From Membranipora membranacea (lineage: Eukaryota > Bryozoa > Gymnolaemata > Cheilostomatida > Membraniporidae), in contig OU612069.1 in assembly GCA_914767715.1 (NCBI GenBank), positions 10,601,387 to 10,661,386 of the forward strand: a DNA stretch of 60,000 bases, written 5' to 3'. Below are positions 48,732-59,658 of this stretch, piece by piece. Made by a program: the position numbers and the translations under genes. How positions within the stretch are numbered: the stretch's first letter is position 1; every line of letters starts with the position of its first letter. The notes beneath the pieces were generated by a model, which ran no database searches, was not told the origin of the DNA, and saw only the letters and a list, made by a program, of their open reading frames with translations.

Positions 48732-51490
48732 GGGGAGGTGGGGGTACATTGGGACGAAAAACGATAATTTTTGCCTACACTTGAACTTTCCGGTTGGATT
48801 GTGCTATAATTTGGAACATTATAACTTTGATATGTTTTCTACATGTAGCTATGATTGTTTACCCATCTTAATGAAACTTTTGGCAAGTCTTCAGATTCCC
48901 TACAAGCTTGCAATTGTCCCAATGCGCCCCGGTAATGGGGTCTATTGGGACAGTGGCGGGGGCATTGGGACTATACCAAGTTCATTGCAAATCATATGAA
49001 AATTGAAAATGTGTTGCCACAATTTATTTTTATACTAACAAACTATATAGTGGTTATTTTATGACAGTGTCCATGCGACCATAATAATAAAAATTGTATT
49101 GCACAGGTGCAACCTGGGGCCCCACAGGGTTAAGAACCAGTTATAAGTCACATGTATTTGCTTAAATCAACACCAAATGTCATCTGCTCAGCCAATCTCT
49201 GTGTTCCCCCACACTTGCTGGGTGGTGGCAGAATCATCACTATCTGATCATCATCGATAACTTAAAATCTTACATCACTCTTTGTGAAGAAATATGACCC
49301 TGCTTTGGATTTGTAGAACGACACCGTGCATTGATGGGCTTCAGGATCTATTTCTTCCACGACGCCAACATAGTGTTGCAAAGTTTTATCAGCACATGGT
49401 CACCAACAGAGATATTTTCAGGACTGATATTTTCTTCTTCAAACACCTCACACTCGCTGTTGTTGTCTACAAGTTTAGAAAGTGGAATGTCCGACCCCTC
49501 GTCAGAGGCTTCTGGTGTTATAGGTCGCTTCCTTTTCTTCTTGCTTATTTCTTTTGAACATTGTTTCTCTGGAGTGCCTAGCACTACCATCGTCCTGATA
49601 CGACTTCTACCATTTTCTTCTCGGGGTGGGGCTTTTGGAAAGGGGCGAATGAGCTCAGGTGTTAATGCTGAAGTAGGGGCCTGGTTAGCCTCTGCATTTT
49701 GTGGCAAAGCGGTTCTCATGACACTGCTGTTGGACTCATCAGTTGGTTCAGCTTCAGTAGTCGACACCTCTCTATCTGTCACAGCTGCTGCCCAGAAATC
49801 TTCATCAGTGAAGACATCTGGGTTGTATGGAGTTATGCCGGCAGCATTGAACCCAGATACAATATTACTAGGTGTCACTGCTCTAGGATAGGCACTTCCT
49901 AGCAAACTGCCAATATTGTCAATGCTTATCGTTCGTCCAGGGTTGTTGAGCATCCACTTGGCACATTCTCCATTGTAACATACCTTTAGTGGGCCATAAA
50001 CGGTTTTATCCAGTGGCTGTAGCCTGTGATATGACTATGATTATCCATACATAGCAGCACACGCTTTTCCTTTGAGCATCTCGTAGTTTGAACAAAGTGC
50101 TTCAGCCAATCGATAACTAATTCTTTTGTCATCCAGTTGGTTGGGCACTGCCTACAGAACCCGGTGGAGCGCCATTGATCATGCTCTCTTTAAAATGCAC
50201 TCTGGGAAAAATCAGAAGGGGGGTATTGAATTGCCTGAGGCGCTCACGCATCCAACAAGTGTTATCAATGTTCCTCTTTCTCCTGATGTAGTCAAACCAA
50301 CTTGCTTCGTATCTCGACCTGCTATTATCTTAGGTGGATTGTGGACCGTGGTTAAGGCAGTTTCATCAACATTGTAAATGTCAGGTGGCTGAAACTTGTA
50401 ACGGTCGAGAGCTTCCTTCAAGTTCGCAAAAAACTCAGCTACTGTAGTTTTGTTGAACGCTGTTGCTCTGGCGAGGCTTGTTGCTTCTGGTTCCCGTACG
50501 GAAAGTTCCTTATGTCGCTTCATGAATCCATAGAGCCAGTCTTCACCTATAAATAACGTGTTGACGTTTTGGTTGATCTAAGTTAAAAATCACCCTACAA
50601 CAGTTTATCATGGTTGAAACATGGAGCAAAATTATATAGTAAAACGGGATGGGGAGACAAACCTGCTTGTTTGTTGGTGTCCCATGTGGTAGGGTAGGTG
50701 GGGCGGTTTATCTTTGCATATTCATATGCAAACTCCATCAGCATTTTTCTTGTCATACCAGCATGTATCTTTGACGCGGTCAATAAATATTCAGAGAGGG
50801 ATCTCTCTTGTTCATCATCAAACACTTTGGCATGGTTGAACTTTGGTTGGTGAATGACAAGTGCTGTGGCTTCACCTTGGACTATTGCACCTTTAGCTTT
50901 CATAACATAGCGAGATAACGTAGATTTGGTTATCCCATAGTCCTCAGCTACTGTGCGTAATGACAATTTTCTGTCAATAACCGCTTGAACAGCTGCCCTG
51001 ATTTGCTCATCACTGTGAGAGACGCGCTGCGTTGGCTTCGGATTTCGTACCGTTTCCTGCAAATGTACATGGTTCAAATTCAAACATCTAGGCCTACATG
51101 TCTTACTATGTCTTCAACGGACTATTATGGGCTCATCACAATGTGTCAAAACCAAAATCCAGAAAAACAGAAGCAGGTTTTGTCCTGTTATGTGCTCAAC
51201 ATAGTTCACATTAGTCTATATTCATATTTTAAGTCTTGGCAACCTGCTACATTAACTTTATACTGTAATATTATGTTCAATCTTCTCTGAAAAATGACTT
51301 CATATGGAAAAATGATGAATTACTTACTAAAATTTCTTCCTGCCTTGAATGTGTGGAAATCCATTATGGCTGCTGAGTGATGTCATTTCCTGTTTATAAA
51401 ACCTGAGAAGATAATTCCAAACCACAATATATTTTAAGTTATGGCCCTGTCCCAAAGCACCCCGTGTCCCAATGTACCCCCCGCCTCCCC
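48732..51490 (-). mobile_element. pogo-like DNA transposon with TIRs and TA target duplication
   Basis: Inverted termini of about 25 bp: left 48732-48755 (GGGGAGGTGGGGGTACATTG) and right 51466-51490 (complement, GGGGAGGCGGGGGGTACATTG-like). Each is flanked by TA (48730-48731 and 51491-51492), the standard target site of the Tc1/mariner/pogo superfamily. Sub-terminal repeats of TTGGGAC are present at both ends. It carries a spliced pogo-type transposase on the minus strand. Total length 2,759 bp. Confidence 0.9.
49348..51083 (-). pseudogene. pogo-type transposase with intron and internal deletion
   Basis: Exon 51083-50663 encodes a psq-type helix-turn-helix (LSLRTVAEDYGITKSTLSRY). It is spliced over 50662-50547, phase 1, to exon 50546 onward (EDWLYGFMKRHKELSV). 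The DDE_1 domain shows the first aspartate in IYNVDETAL and the second in LLCMDNHSH. Immediately afterwards, at about 50025, the sequence jumps to the expected downstream LQPLDKTVYGPLK in another frame, so about 20 residues and the frame are lost. The C-terminal part 49953-49348 is then open for about 200 codons with a Lys/Arg-rich segment (SKKKRKRP). The true first exon may begin at the acceptor near 51062. Not functional as it stands. Confidence 0.9.
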
Positions 51491-51717
51491 TACATTGTAT
51501 TTGTTTTGTCTTTTGTCTCCCGCCTCGGTTTGACATACATATCGACTTTGTCAAGCACAATATTGTATTGTGAACATTGATCCAAGTCTAGTTTGTGACG
51601 TTGGGATATGCTATTGAGCTTCTTGAGTTAGTTTTGATGTGTAACTGTGTCATAAAGTTTAGCCATCCTATTCATACACGTGTCTGTTAGGCTTCCATTA
51701 GATAGGATTATGCCATA

Positions 51718-52420
51718 CATTACTCCAAGAATGCCACCTGGTATCTACACGCCTCTGAGAGGCGGTTGCTGTAGATTGCCAAGCACTTGGCAACAGTCAA
51801 AGTGATGGCTGGATTCAGTCTGTTTAGTCTTTCATTGGTCAATTGTGCTGCTCCTTTCCTGTCGAGCCTGAGATCATTACGTGAACCAAAGTGGGTACAC
51901 ATTCCTGGAACTCTTCCAAAGTATCCTGATAAAAAAAAAAATTAACCATCATATCTTTTTGACACAAGGTGGAGGGCAAAAGCAGGATATCATACCAAGT
52001 TTTGACAAACAGAACTTATCAAACAATAAAAGGAGATCCAACGTAAATAAATATGCTTCAAATAAACTATTGGGGCGGGAAGAAGGCATAAGTTTTCAGT
52101 GGTTACCAGTCAGCAGCAGGCTTCTAAGGGATTAACTTACACAGTAAGGGAATTAGGGCAGTGCCAGGTTTATGTTCAAATCAAAGTTGGTAAACATTAA
52201 CAATAACCTGACACTGCCCCAATTCCCTTACTATGTAGGTTTATCTGCTTGAAGCATTTATATAAATATACCAAGTTTTAGTCTGTAACGGGGTATTATT
52301 ATTAACCATAGACTTAATACACTTAATTGACTAGAGCAGTGGCTGCTGGAAAGTTGCCTGTAAGTCGCGTATTTGGTAATGAAGGTGTGTAGATACCAGG
52401 TGGCATTCTTGGAGTATATA
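51718..52420. repeat. Distant inverted repeat with an inner palindrome
   Basis: About 32 bases at 51718-51752 (GTGTAGATACCAGGTGGCAT on the minus strand) recur on the plus strand at 52386-52420. Midway lies a second inverted repeat, 52141-52170 against 52205-52236 (CAGTAAGGGAATTAGGGCAG). Possibly nested foldback insertions that copied the end of an exon. Confidence 0.7.
51720..51925 (-). CDS. Exon-like minus-strand open frame, unrecognised
   Basis: A strong acceptor (a run of T then ATCAG) near 51926 precedes about 65 open codons in phase 1 (MCTHFGSRNDLRLDRKGAA). A donor could be CAG|GTGGCA near 51746 or GA|GTAATG near 51724. It might be an upstream exon of the gene at 47223-48716, interrupted by the pogo element, but the phases did not join cleanly. 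Its last 30-odd bases recur inverted at 52386-52420. Confidence 0.35.
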
Positions 52421-53815
52421 CCTGGGCTAACATAACGTATTGACCGAGTTGGAACCCTCTTCAATTCCGAAGTCACTAGTGGGATATGGAAACAGGAACA
52501 GAAATTACCTGCCAAATCATTCACAATTTTTTCAGATAAAAATAAAAAAACAAAATAGTGTCATTAATAATAAATGAACATCCTCTACCAAATAAAAAGT
52601 ATATAATGACAAGAAAACAGTACATAGCTAAACTAAAATATTCCTTTCCATTCATTTTGAACACAGTTTTATAACTGCTACCTGTGACACAACTGCAGTA
52701 GTCTTTTCAATCTTTACCCGCAGCTCATGGGGAATGTCATTGACTCTAATGCTTGGAGTGCACATTGCTTTGAGAAAGCAATATTTAAAAGATTTTCTGA
52801 CGGGACAGTAAAACACTTCCTTCAACCATTCACACTGGAAAGTACTGCATGATTTTCCAGTCGTAGCTTCTGATTCAATCCAATGCTGCCATGTTCCTCA
52901 TGAAACAATGTTTGTCCAAATATCATACTGGTGGTCACAATCTTGAGCCATTCCTATCATCTATCAAGTTCTTCAGTTTTACCAGGTCAGTTGATGGCAA
53001 ACCTTTATAATCTTTCTTTCTTGAAAGCTCATTTAGCTTGTTCGCCCTCAATTTCAGGAATGCTGTTATTTGCAAGACAGGCCCTTGAGGCTAGTTCTTT
53101 TTAAGATCCAGATGATTAATATCCTCACTTTAAATTGTCCTTCAAGGTGTGCAGTAAACTCAGCTTGCGATACAGGCTTACTTACAATATCTTCTGTTTT
53201 GGCACTTGAGAGATTCTCACTCTCTAGTAGGCCTACTGTGTTCATCAAAAAAGGAAAATCCGACAGGAATGTTAGATGCGGAAGGCACCACACCCTGTCC
53301 AAACTCATTATTACTCTGCTGACCTTCATTGCCGCTCGGTCTTAGAGGGCAATCCCGTTGCAGGTGTCCAGTTATATTGTAACACCAACAGACAGCAGTA
53401 ACATATCTAGGTTTGTTATCATTATTTTTATATTGTATTTGAAGAGCACAATGGAAAAACCAGTGAAGTCACATGTTTAGCAAATTGAGTAAATTGATTT
53501 TCTTACTTTGGCACATTACTGCACGATACTTAAATATGTTGGAGGCAAATCTTTTACATTATTTGAATGTATGTACATATTACACCATTTAAGCACAACT
53601 TTGATATTTTTCAAAGATTTTGAAGACTAAGTATCTTATGTTCTGACCATCAGCCAATTCGGACATCACCTATTATTTCATTGGAAGTGAAAATCGTACT
53701 TTAGAAGTTCCCAATTCATAGGTTTTTTTATTATAAACTCACTGATTTATGAGAGGATAGTATAAAATGAACAAAATTAACAAAAACTCTAATATTACAA
53801 AACATTGCACACATT
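52421..53815. other. Interval with a degraded zinc-knuckle
   Basis: No intact gene. On the minus strand at about 53385-53340 the segment CWCYNITGHLQRDCP looks like a CCHC knuckle with a damaged first half, followed by open sequence to about 53230. It probably belongs to a retroelement gag relic or to the decayed element at 53816-54880. Confidence 0.4.
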
Positions 53816-54880
53816 TTAAAACTCATCTTCAACATCTACTGTATCGTCCGTATTTTTTAAATTGTCATAAAACGGCTGATTAACTACAGCACAGAACCGT
53901 TTCAGGACCTGTAGATCCTCCCACTTTGGCTTGCTGATAGGTAAAGCTGTAGTGTTTATTACAGCAAGTGGTGGTACTTGAGTGGATTTGCATGGGATTT
54001 TTGATGAAATGCTCTTCATATACGCCATTCCACGAGGCTCGGTGCGAGACACCTCGTTTGTCCCTGTCGGCAGCTATCAGCAGTTGGCGAATGGGGTGTG
54101 TTTTGAAGGGACATGTAGCTTTGTACTTTGGTTTCAGATGAGCAGTGTAACCCATAAACGAGGTGGCTGTGAGAGAGATCACATTAAATGGTTTGGGGTT
54201 TCTCCTTGCGTTGCGGAAGACCTCAACCCAATCGGAGGGTAAATCAATATCTCTTTTGCAGTCGACGACATTCATGTCTCGGTCACACTCCATGTAAGAA
54301 TGACCACGGATAGGGTAGTTAACCGTGATCTTGTTGAACCTTTTAACATCATGAACAAGCCAATGGAAGAAACGAATGAGCGTGTAATTTTTGTTTTGGC
54401 CAGCGCAGCCATCACAAAACAGCTCTAGCTCAACGGTGTTTGGTGGAATGTTGTTAACCATGAAGTGGTGCAGCACTGAGGTCACCTCATCAGATCCTTT
54501 TGCTGCAACAGTTTCATCGTAGCAGTAGATGAAAACATCATCAGAGGCTAAGAGGTGAATGTTGAAAGATAGGAAGGATAGCTGTCTTCTATAATAATCA
54601 TCATTGGTGGTCTTGTTGGGAGTAGGGAGGTTTTTCTGGAAGTCAAATGCAAAAGCCATGCAGGTGGTTGAGGTCTTTGCTCGTGATTTTGCTTCCCGTT
54701 TATTGGTGTAAAAAAGCTCAGCTCTCCATTTGTGAAGCTTGTGCTCTGTTTCTAGGGCTTCCTTCTCTCCTTGGAATTTTCTGCAATCAGCCGGCTCAGT
54801 TGCGGACGCCAGTTGGACCTCAGCATGTTGAATTTTCAGGACCAGCTCATCACAAGTTGAACAGGTATCCTTTCTTGGGT
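53816..54880 (-). pseudogene. DUF7869-type transposon-associated protein, frameshifted at the C-terminus
   Basis: The minus strand is open from about 54880 (YPRKDTCSTCDEL, a cysteine motif) through a charged helical stretch. It continues to the conserved core ELELFCDGCAGQNKNYT and GHSYMECDRDMNVVD, then PHLPSD-like segments, over about 320 codons. Near 54010 the frame changes: the continuation KPKWEDLQVLKRFCAVVNQP is in the neighbouring frame and ends at 53816. Proteins with this CDGCAGQNKN core are common, multicopy and of unknown function in invertebrate genomes, and are usually annotated as uncharacterised; the aspartates suggest an RNase H/DDE-like fold. I assign the family from memory of these motifs. 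Confidence 0.7.
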
Positions 54881-54885
54881 AGCCA

Positions 54886-55826
54886 AGTACAAGTTATAAG
54901 TACAAAAGTAAAGAACATCAATTTCATAATACAAAATCATGCTTTTTGTCGTTATGCACTCACAAAAAATCACCCTGCATCGCCTGCGTTAAATTCAACA
55001 AGGATTTTCAACATTAGGGCACTATTGGATATTTGTAACATTTTTTTTTATATTTAAGTTGTTCAAATTATAAAAAGTTTTATAGTCTTTGTTTAATTTT
55101 TACGCAAGATAAAATTGAAAAGAAAGTCAGAAATAAAATCGGAAATAAACTTGGTTATAATATAGGAAACGAACTCGGGAATACAATCAGAAATAAAGCT
55201 GGAAATAAAATCAGAAATAAAATTGGGAATAAAATCAGGAAATCATACACAAACAGTTGAGTAACGGTACAAAGTATAATATATACTCCTCAGGAATCGT
55301 TTGCTAGAAGATTCCTTGTTCAAAGTTCCCTAAACTTTCAGCCTTGAAATGCGCTATCAGATGTGGTTACTCCAGATAAAATAAGACTGTTCTTTCACCT
55401 CAGCCTCATTTCCTGCGCTCTGAGCTGTCAATCTCATCAGCTTGCATCCCCAGTCAGACTTAGATCCTAGAAACATAATATAACAATTAGTTCAATTTGT
55501 TTGGTTGCAAGTTTCCTGTGTAAAAAACCTATTATAATTCAGTCAAGAATTCTTCTTAAACCAACTACCCTATGTGGAGACGGTATTCTGCAGATATCAC
55601 AAGCATCTTACATGACTATGAATATGTATTATTTGATACAAACCTCTACTTGAGTTTGAATAGAGCAGCTCCATTCATTCCACCCACCACCATCTTCTCT
55701 CCTCTTATACTCACATCAAACAGAGATCCATAGTCTCCACTGACATCTCCGAGTAATGTGTGTGTGAGTTCTCTTATCACCTCTCCTATTGGTTGAAAAT
55801 AGAGTATAGAATTGTATAGGCAGTAA
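54886..55826. repeat. Segmental duplication, copy B (partner 42474-43345)
   Basis: Colinear with copy A. The internal GAAATAAA-rich short-repeat run is longer here (55120-55245). It starts immediately after the DUF7869-type coding sequence. Confidence 0.85.
55646..55785 (-). CDS. Terminal propeller-like exon, copy B
   Basis: An intact acceptor (CAACCAATAG) at 55786 precedes a phase-1 exon of 46 codons ending GAALFKLK-stop. It contains SLFDVSIRGEKMVVGGMNG. Phase and form match the final exon of the B-box/GLFG gene at 10420-10547, which is also phase 1 and ends in a blade-like segment. Upstream exons on this strand were not joined; the exon-like frame at 56309-56394 is a possible partner. It could be the 3' end of a related TRIM-like gene or an isolated exon copied with the segment. 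Confidence 0.55.
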
Positions 55827-56101
55827 AACCGAAGCTATTTGCACTAGATCATAAATCATATCCTAAATATCAAAAGAGCATCATCATTAGCAGCTAAAGC
55901 ACGCTGTAGACAAGCGTATTGCCCATCTATTAAATACAGGGCTATAATAGCCTACATTATAACAAATATCTATAATAAATATATAATATATTTCATGATA
56001 AAAAAATTTGATCAGCTAACATAAGGCCACTCAGATTAACACCTTGATCTAGATTCTAGATCAAGGAATTGATTTGAAGTGGTCTAATAATATAATTTAT
56101 A

Positions 56102-56394
56102 TTATAATATATAAAAGCTAATATTGCTCATATACCGGGCTTTATTCTCATCAGGTACAGCTAAACTGTCCATCTGTTGCATGATGGATTCAACAAAAGA
56201 CTCAAGCAAGCCACTACTGTCATACTTTTTGACACTGAGTATAGTCAACTCATATAGTGGCATAACCCTGCCCCCTTGAATCTCATCTCTCAAATCCCCA
56301 TCACCTACCTGTTGGACGGCCAGCTTATCCCTCCGAGCATTTAGTATTTCATTTAAATCAGCAGTCAGACGCTCAATGGTCCCTTGCTGAGATG
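56102..56394 (-). CDS. Exon-like helical open frames, unrecognised
   Basis: 56394-56309 is a candidate exon (acceptor TTATCAG, donor CAACAG|GTAGGT) of 28 codons with a coiled-coil-like TIERLTADLNEILNARRDKL. Just downstream, 56293-56102 is open and helical (LLESFVESIMQQMDSLAVPD). They may belong to the gene whose last exon lies at 55646-55785. The family is unknown. The palindrome CCTTGATCTAGA-T-TCTAGATCAAGG lies at 56050. Confidence 0.35.
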
Positions 56395-56541
56395 CTGATA
56401 AATTAACCTTACATTTATCTCATTGGCTGTAGGGAAAGAGTCACGATTATATTCAAATTAAGCATAATATCATGATAATGAGCTTGAAGAAACTGCAAGC
56501 ATTCCTTTTGGCCAATTCTGACCTGATTTTAACTATGGTAC

Positions 56542-56754
56542 TCATTGTAGATTTTTGAATACGGTCATTGGCTTCAACTTTTTACCAGATGCTGTTATAG
56601 TTAGCACCACCGTTAACCTCAGTTTCTCCTGACGTGTGGTCGGTGCCAGGACATTTTTGGATCCAACTTCATCGTAGGTGTGCTCTGCCACCATGTCAAA
56701 ATACATATGTGTTTCATCCATGTTGATGTAGTTTTCTGGCTGAAAAAAATACAT
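56542..56754 (-). pseudogene. pogo/Tigger-type DDE transposase fragment
   Basis: About 70 codons with the DDE_1 signature ENYINMDETHMYFDM and then RLTVVLTITASGKKLKPM, which covers the first catalytic aspartate and the following strands. The N-terminal helix-turn-helix and the rest of the catalytic domain are missing. It is from a different subfamily than the element at 48732-51490. Confidence 0.75.
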
Positions 56755-56759
56755 GTTTA

Positions 56760-57280
56760 TGTATTATATTATAATATATCTATTCGTGAAAGAAAAACAA
56801 CAAAAAGAAGATTTGTTTTGACCTTAGTATAAAGCATTGTTATAATAAAATAATTAACTTTATTTAAAAATCCGTGGCAACTAACTTGTTAAGTATTTGA
56901 AATACCATCTTCGTAACTGAGGATAAGAAAATCAACTCAGCGTTTTACTTCTTGCTCTTCATAGCTCCTTACAAATTTGTACATGGCATCTGCCCAGCCG
57001 AAAAAGTACCAAGGGCGAATCTAAGCCAAGCGCAGAGTTGATTCAACCTTGACTGAAAGTATACATAGGATGAGTGATTCAAGAGCATGTATAAGTGCTC
57101 AGAGTAAAATAAGAAAATTAGCTGTTGAAATATGGGATTTAAAATGTAGATTGCCACAAGAGAGGTAAAAGTTTACAAAGAGATGAAAAATCAAATGTGA
57201 TTAAAAAGATATTAAATTGAAATATATTAGAGATTTATGAGTTAAAATTTTGTAATAATTAGAAGCAAATATTGTAGGGA
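56760..57280. other. Gene-free AT-rich interval
   Basis: No supported exon. It separates the pogo fragment from the hAT element. Confidence 0.4.
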
Positions 57281-57535
57281 GATATAAACATGGGCGTCAC
57301 CAGGAATTTTCAGGGGGTTTTCAATGAGAGAGGAGGTGGGGCCTGCCGCAGGCAAAATTCTTTGGAGTCTTAATAAGTTAGTGTTATATTTTCCACCCAA
57401 CCAACCCTGCAGCTTTGTATCATAGTTTTCAACCATGCTACCCAGAAATATCAACCAATACCCAACAGGCGAACACATCTGACTAAGAGAAAACATGAAG
57501 TGTGCTGCCCAAAATGGTAGTAGGATTTATGGCGA

Positions 57536-58719
57536 TTAATTCAACCGTTTCAGGCTATCTGGGAGTCGTTGCACACAGAGCAGCTGACAGGAGTGTGTGA
57601 TGACCAGATTGAGACAGTTAGAAGCGCAGTGCATGTATACAGCCCTTGGTGTTGCTTCCCTTACGACTGACTGAACTCCGCAGCGGTCACTGGACATCGC
57701 TGCCGCACCGTCATAACCCTGCCCTCGACACTTGGTGATATCAAGACCAAGCCCATGCTCTCCTTCTCCAATCTTCTCCATAATCTGAGCTCCCAGAATT
57801 GCACCAGAACATTTTCCCACAGCATGAAACTCCACTCCGATCACATCAAGGAACTGGTTTTGTGATGTCCCCGACGTGTACAGAACTGTTGGTCTCGATG
57901 TGATGCTTGAGTCGTGGGGAATATAGGCTGAGCAGTTCAAGGAGCTCCTTGAAGTTCCCTTTGTTTCGACTCTCCTTTGACTCGTCGTGCCCACGGAAAG
58001 CCAGCCCTTGCCTAGTAAGGAACAAAACCACAGGAATAATGTCCTCCATTATCTCACGATTCTCTTCAATGTTGCGCTGTCGAATTGTAGACAGCTGGTT
58101 AGTTATCTTTGCTGCTAGGTTGTCTATAGTCTGAATAAATGTCTTTGATGATTCAACAGCTGTGATATGGTATGGGAGACCACTGTGACCCTCAAGCATT
58201 GTAGGAGCTCTTGCCCAACTCCTGATGGGCTCATTCACCAGTCCTTTCAACTGTGGGCGGATTCTGGCATCCACAAACAAAGCACAAGGTACACAGAACG
58301 CTCCGTCAAGCTTAGGAGAATATGCATGCCAGTTCCGTGTGTGGTGTTGCTTGTCCCTAAAGTAGCGATCAACAAAAGATCGGTTTGATCCATGCTGCAA
58401 GGTGAAAAAATTATAGCTATGGTCAGACCACTCTCTTAGTAAACATATGAAATGGCCGTTGATGGCTAACAAACATACAAGGTCAATATCACTCATTCGA
58501 CGTAAAATTATTGTAGTGTAACAAACGATATCGATATCATCATGGAGCATACTTTAAAGCAACTAGTGTGTCAGTCACTACCAACCTGATTGGTAACTGG
58601 GTAGTTGTCAACCTTGATGTGATGTAGTAGTAGCCGGTACTTCACACCATCAGATAGTCGACGAATGACTGCATTGACCTCTGCATGACTCATCGTTCCA
58701 TTAATGTAATCGCCTTTAT
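57536..58719 (-). pseudogene. hAT transposase (TTF-type zinc finger, DUF4371-like), broken
   Basis: Exon 58719-58586 (DGVKYRLLLHHIKVDNYPV) joins in phase 0 across a GT-AG intron to exon 58394 onward (HGSNRSFVDRYFRDKQHH). The latter continues with the zinc-finger-like segment WHAYSPKLDGAFCVPCALF and a helical region. At about 57860-57900 the frame shifts and roughly 90 residues of the family's central part, including the expected ADETTD catalytic segment, are absent. The following frame has the conserved CRGQGYDGAAAMSSDRCGVQ and MHCASNCLNL blocks and stops at 57536. The C-terminal dimerisation region is missing. Cannot encode an active transposase. Confidence 0.85.
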
Positions 58720-59590
58720 CTACAAAGTCAAAGGAAATACCTAACATCAATGTAGAATAAATAGGATACGGAGCAGAAAATCCGATCACCACACAGTTAG
58801 AATTGATGGTATTATCGGTAGCACAGGCCTTTGTAATAATCATAGTGTGGGCTCTAAGCTTTGCATGGCCAATTGAGGTATATGGGAGGCGCACCCAGCA
58901 TCCCCTATCTTCAATAGAAATTAAAAACACGTGCATGCATAAAGGCCAACCTTTGTTTTCCAGAGTGAACGGCTGGTTGGTGATACTCGTAGTTGCAGGC
59001 GTCTGAGTAATTAGTACCGGCACTCCAGTAGGATTAGAACCAGGGGAAGTTAACTGTACCTCTGGTGGAGCGGCACCATCGCCTGCATATGAAAGTTAAT
59101 GAAATTGGGGGATGCCAGTTTTTTGGGAAGAGGGTATAGAGCAAAATATTAGCAAATTAGTGAGTGGTCATCGCTCGTTCCTACCATGATGTCATATATA
59201 GAAATAAGGATCCAAGTGAGATAGCTTTTAGATAATACTATAGCCATCACTTTGAGGTCGCAGTTGGATCACTATTGCTAATTGAAACTCTGCCCAGGAT
59301 CACTAAATGCGAAGAATGAGGAATCTGAAAAATAAGTATACGGACTGATGATATTTTCTGTGGTTTGGAGGGGGAGATTGCGGATTGCATGCTCAAGTGT
59401 GAGGATTAAGATTCGAAGTGTGAGGATTGGGAGGATGACTGAGATTGGGCGATACCACCCCCAAAGTGGATAGAGCATAATAGAGGGAGAGAACTTCATG
59501 TGCCAAAAGAGGCTCTATAAACATCGTGCTGATACGGTCAGGCAAAATAACAGGCAGCGTAACAGAACAGGAAACTGTTGTATAGAACCT
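58720..59590. other. 5' part of the hAT element
   Basis: A minus-strand frame extends the coding exon upward (to about 59023) but without a clear conserved segment. No other exon is supported. Confidence 0.4.
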
Positions 59591-59658
59591 CAGAGGGTGG
59601 GTCACTAGATTCTGTCTGCTTACATGTAAGCAGACAGAATCTAGTCACCCACCCTCTG
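59591..59658. repeat. 68-bp palindrome with no spacer
   Basis: Arms 59591-59624 and 59625-59658 are complementary with one mismatch; the centre is TTACATGTAA. It lies inside the hAT element near its end, so it may be a later hairpin insertion or part of the sub-terminal structure. Confidence 0.9.
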
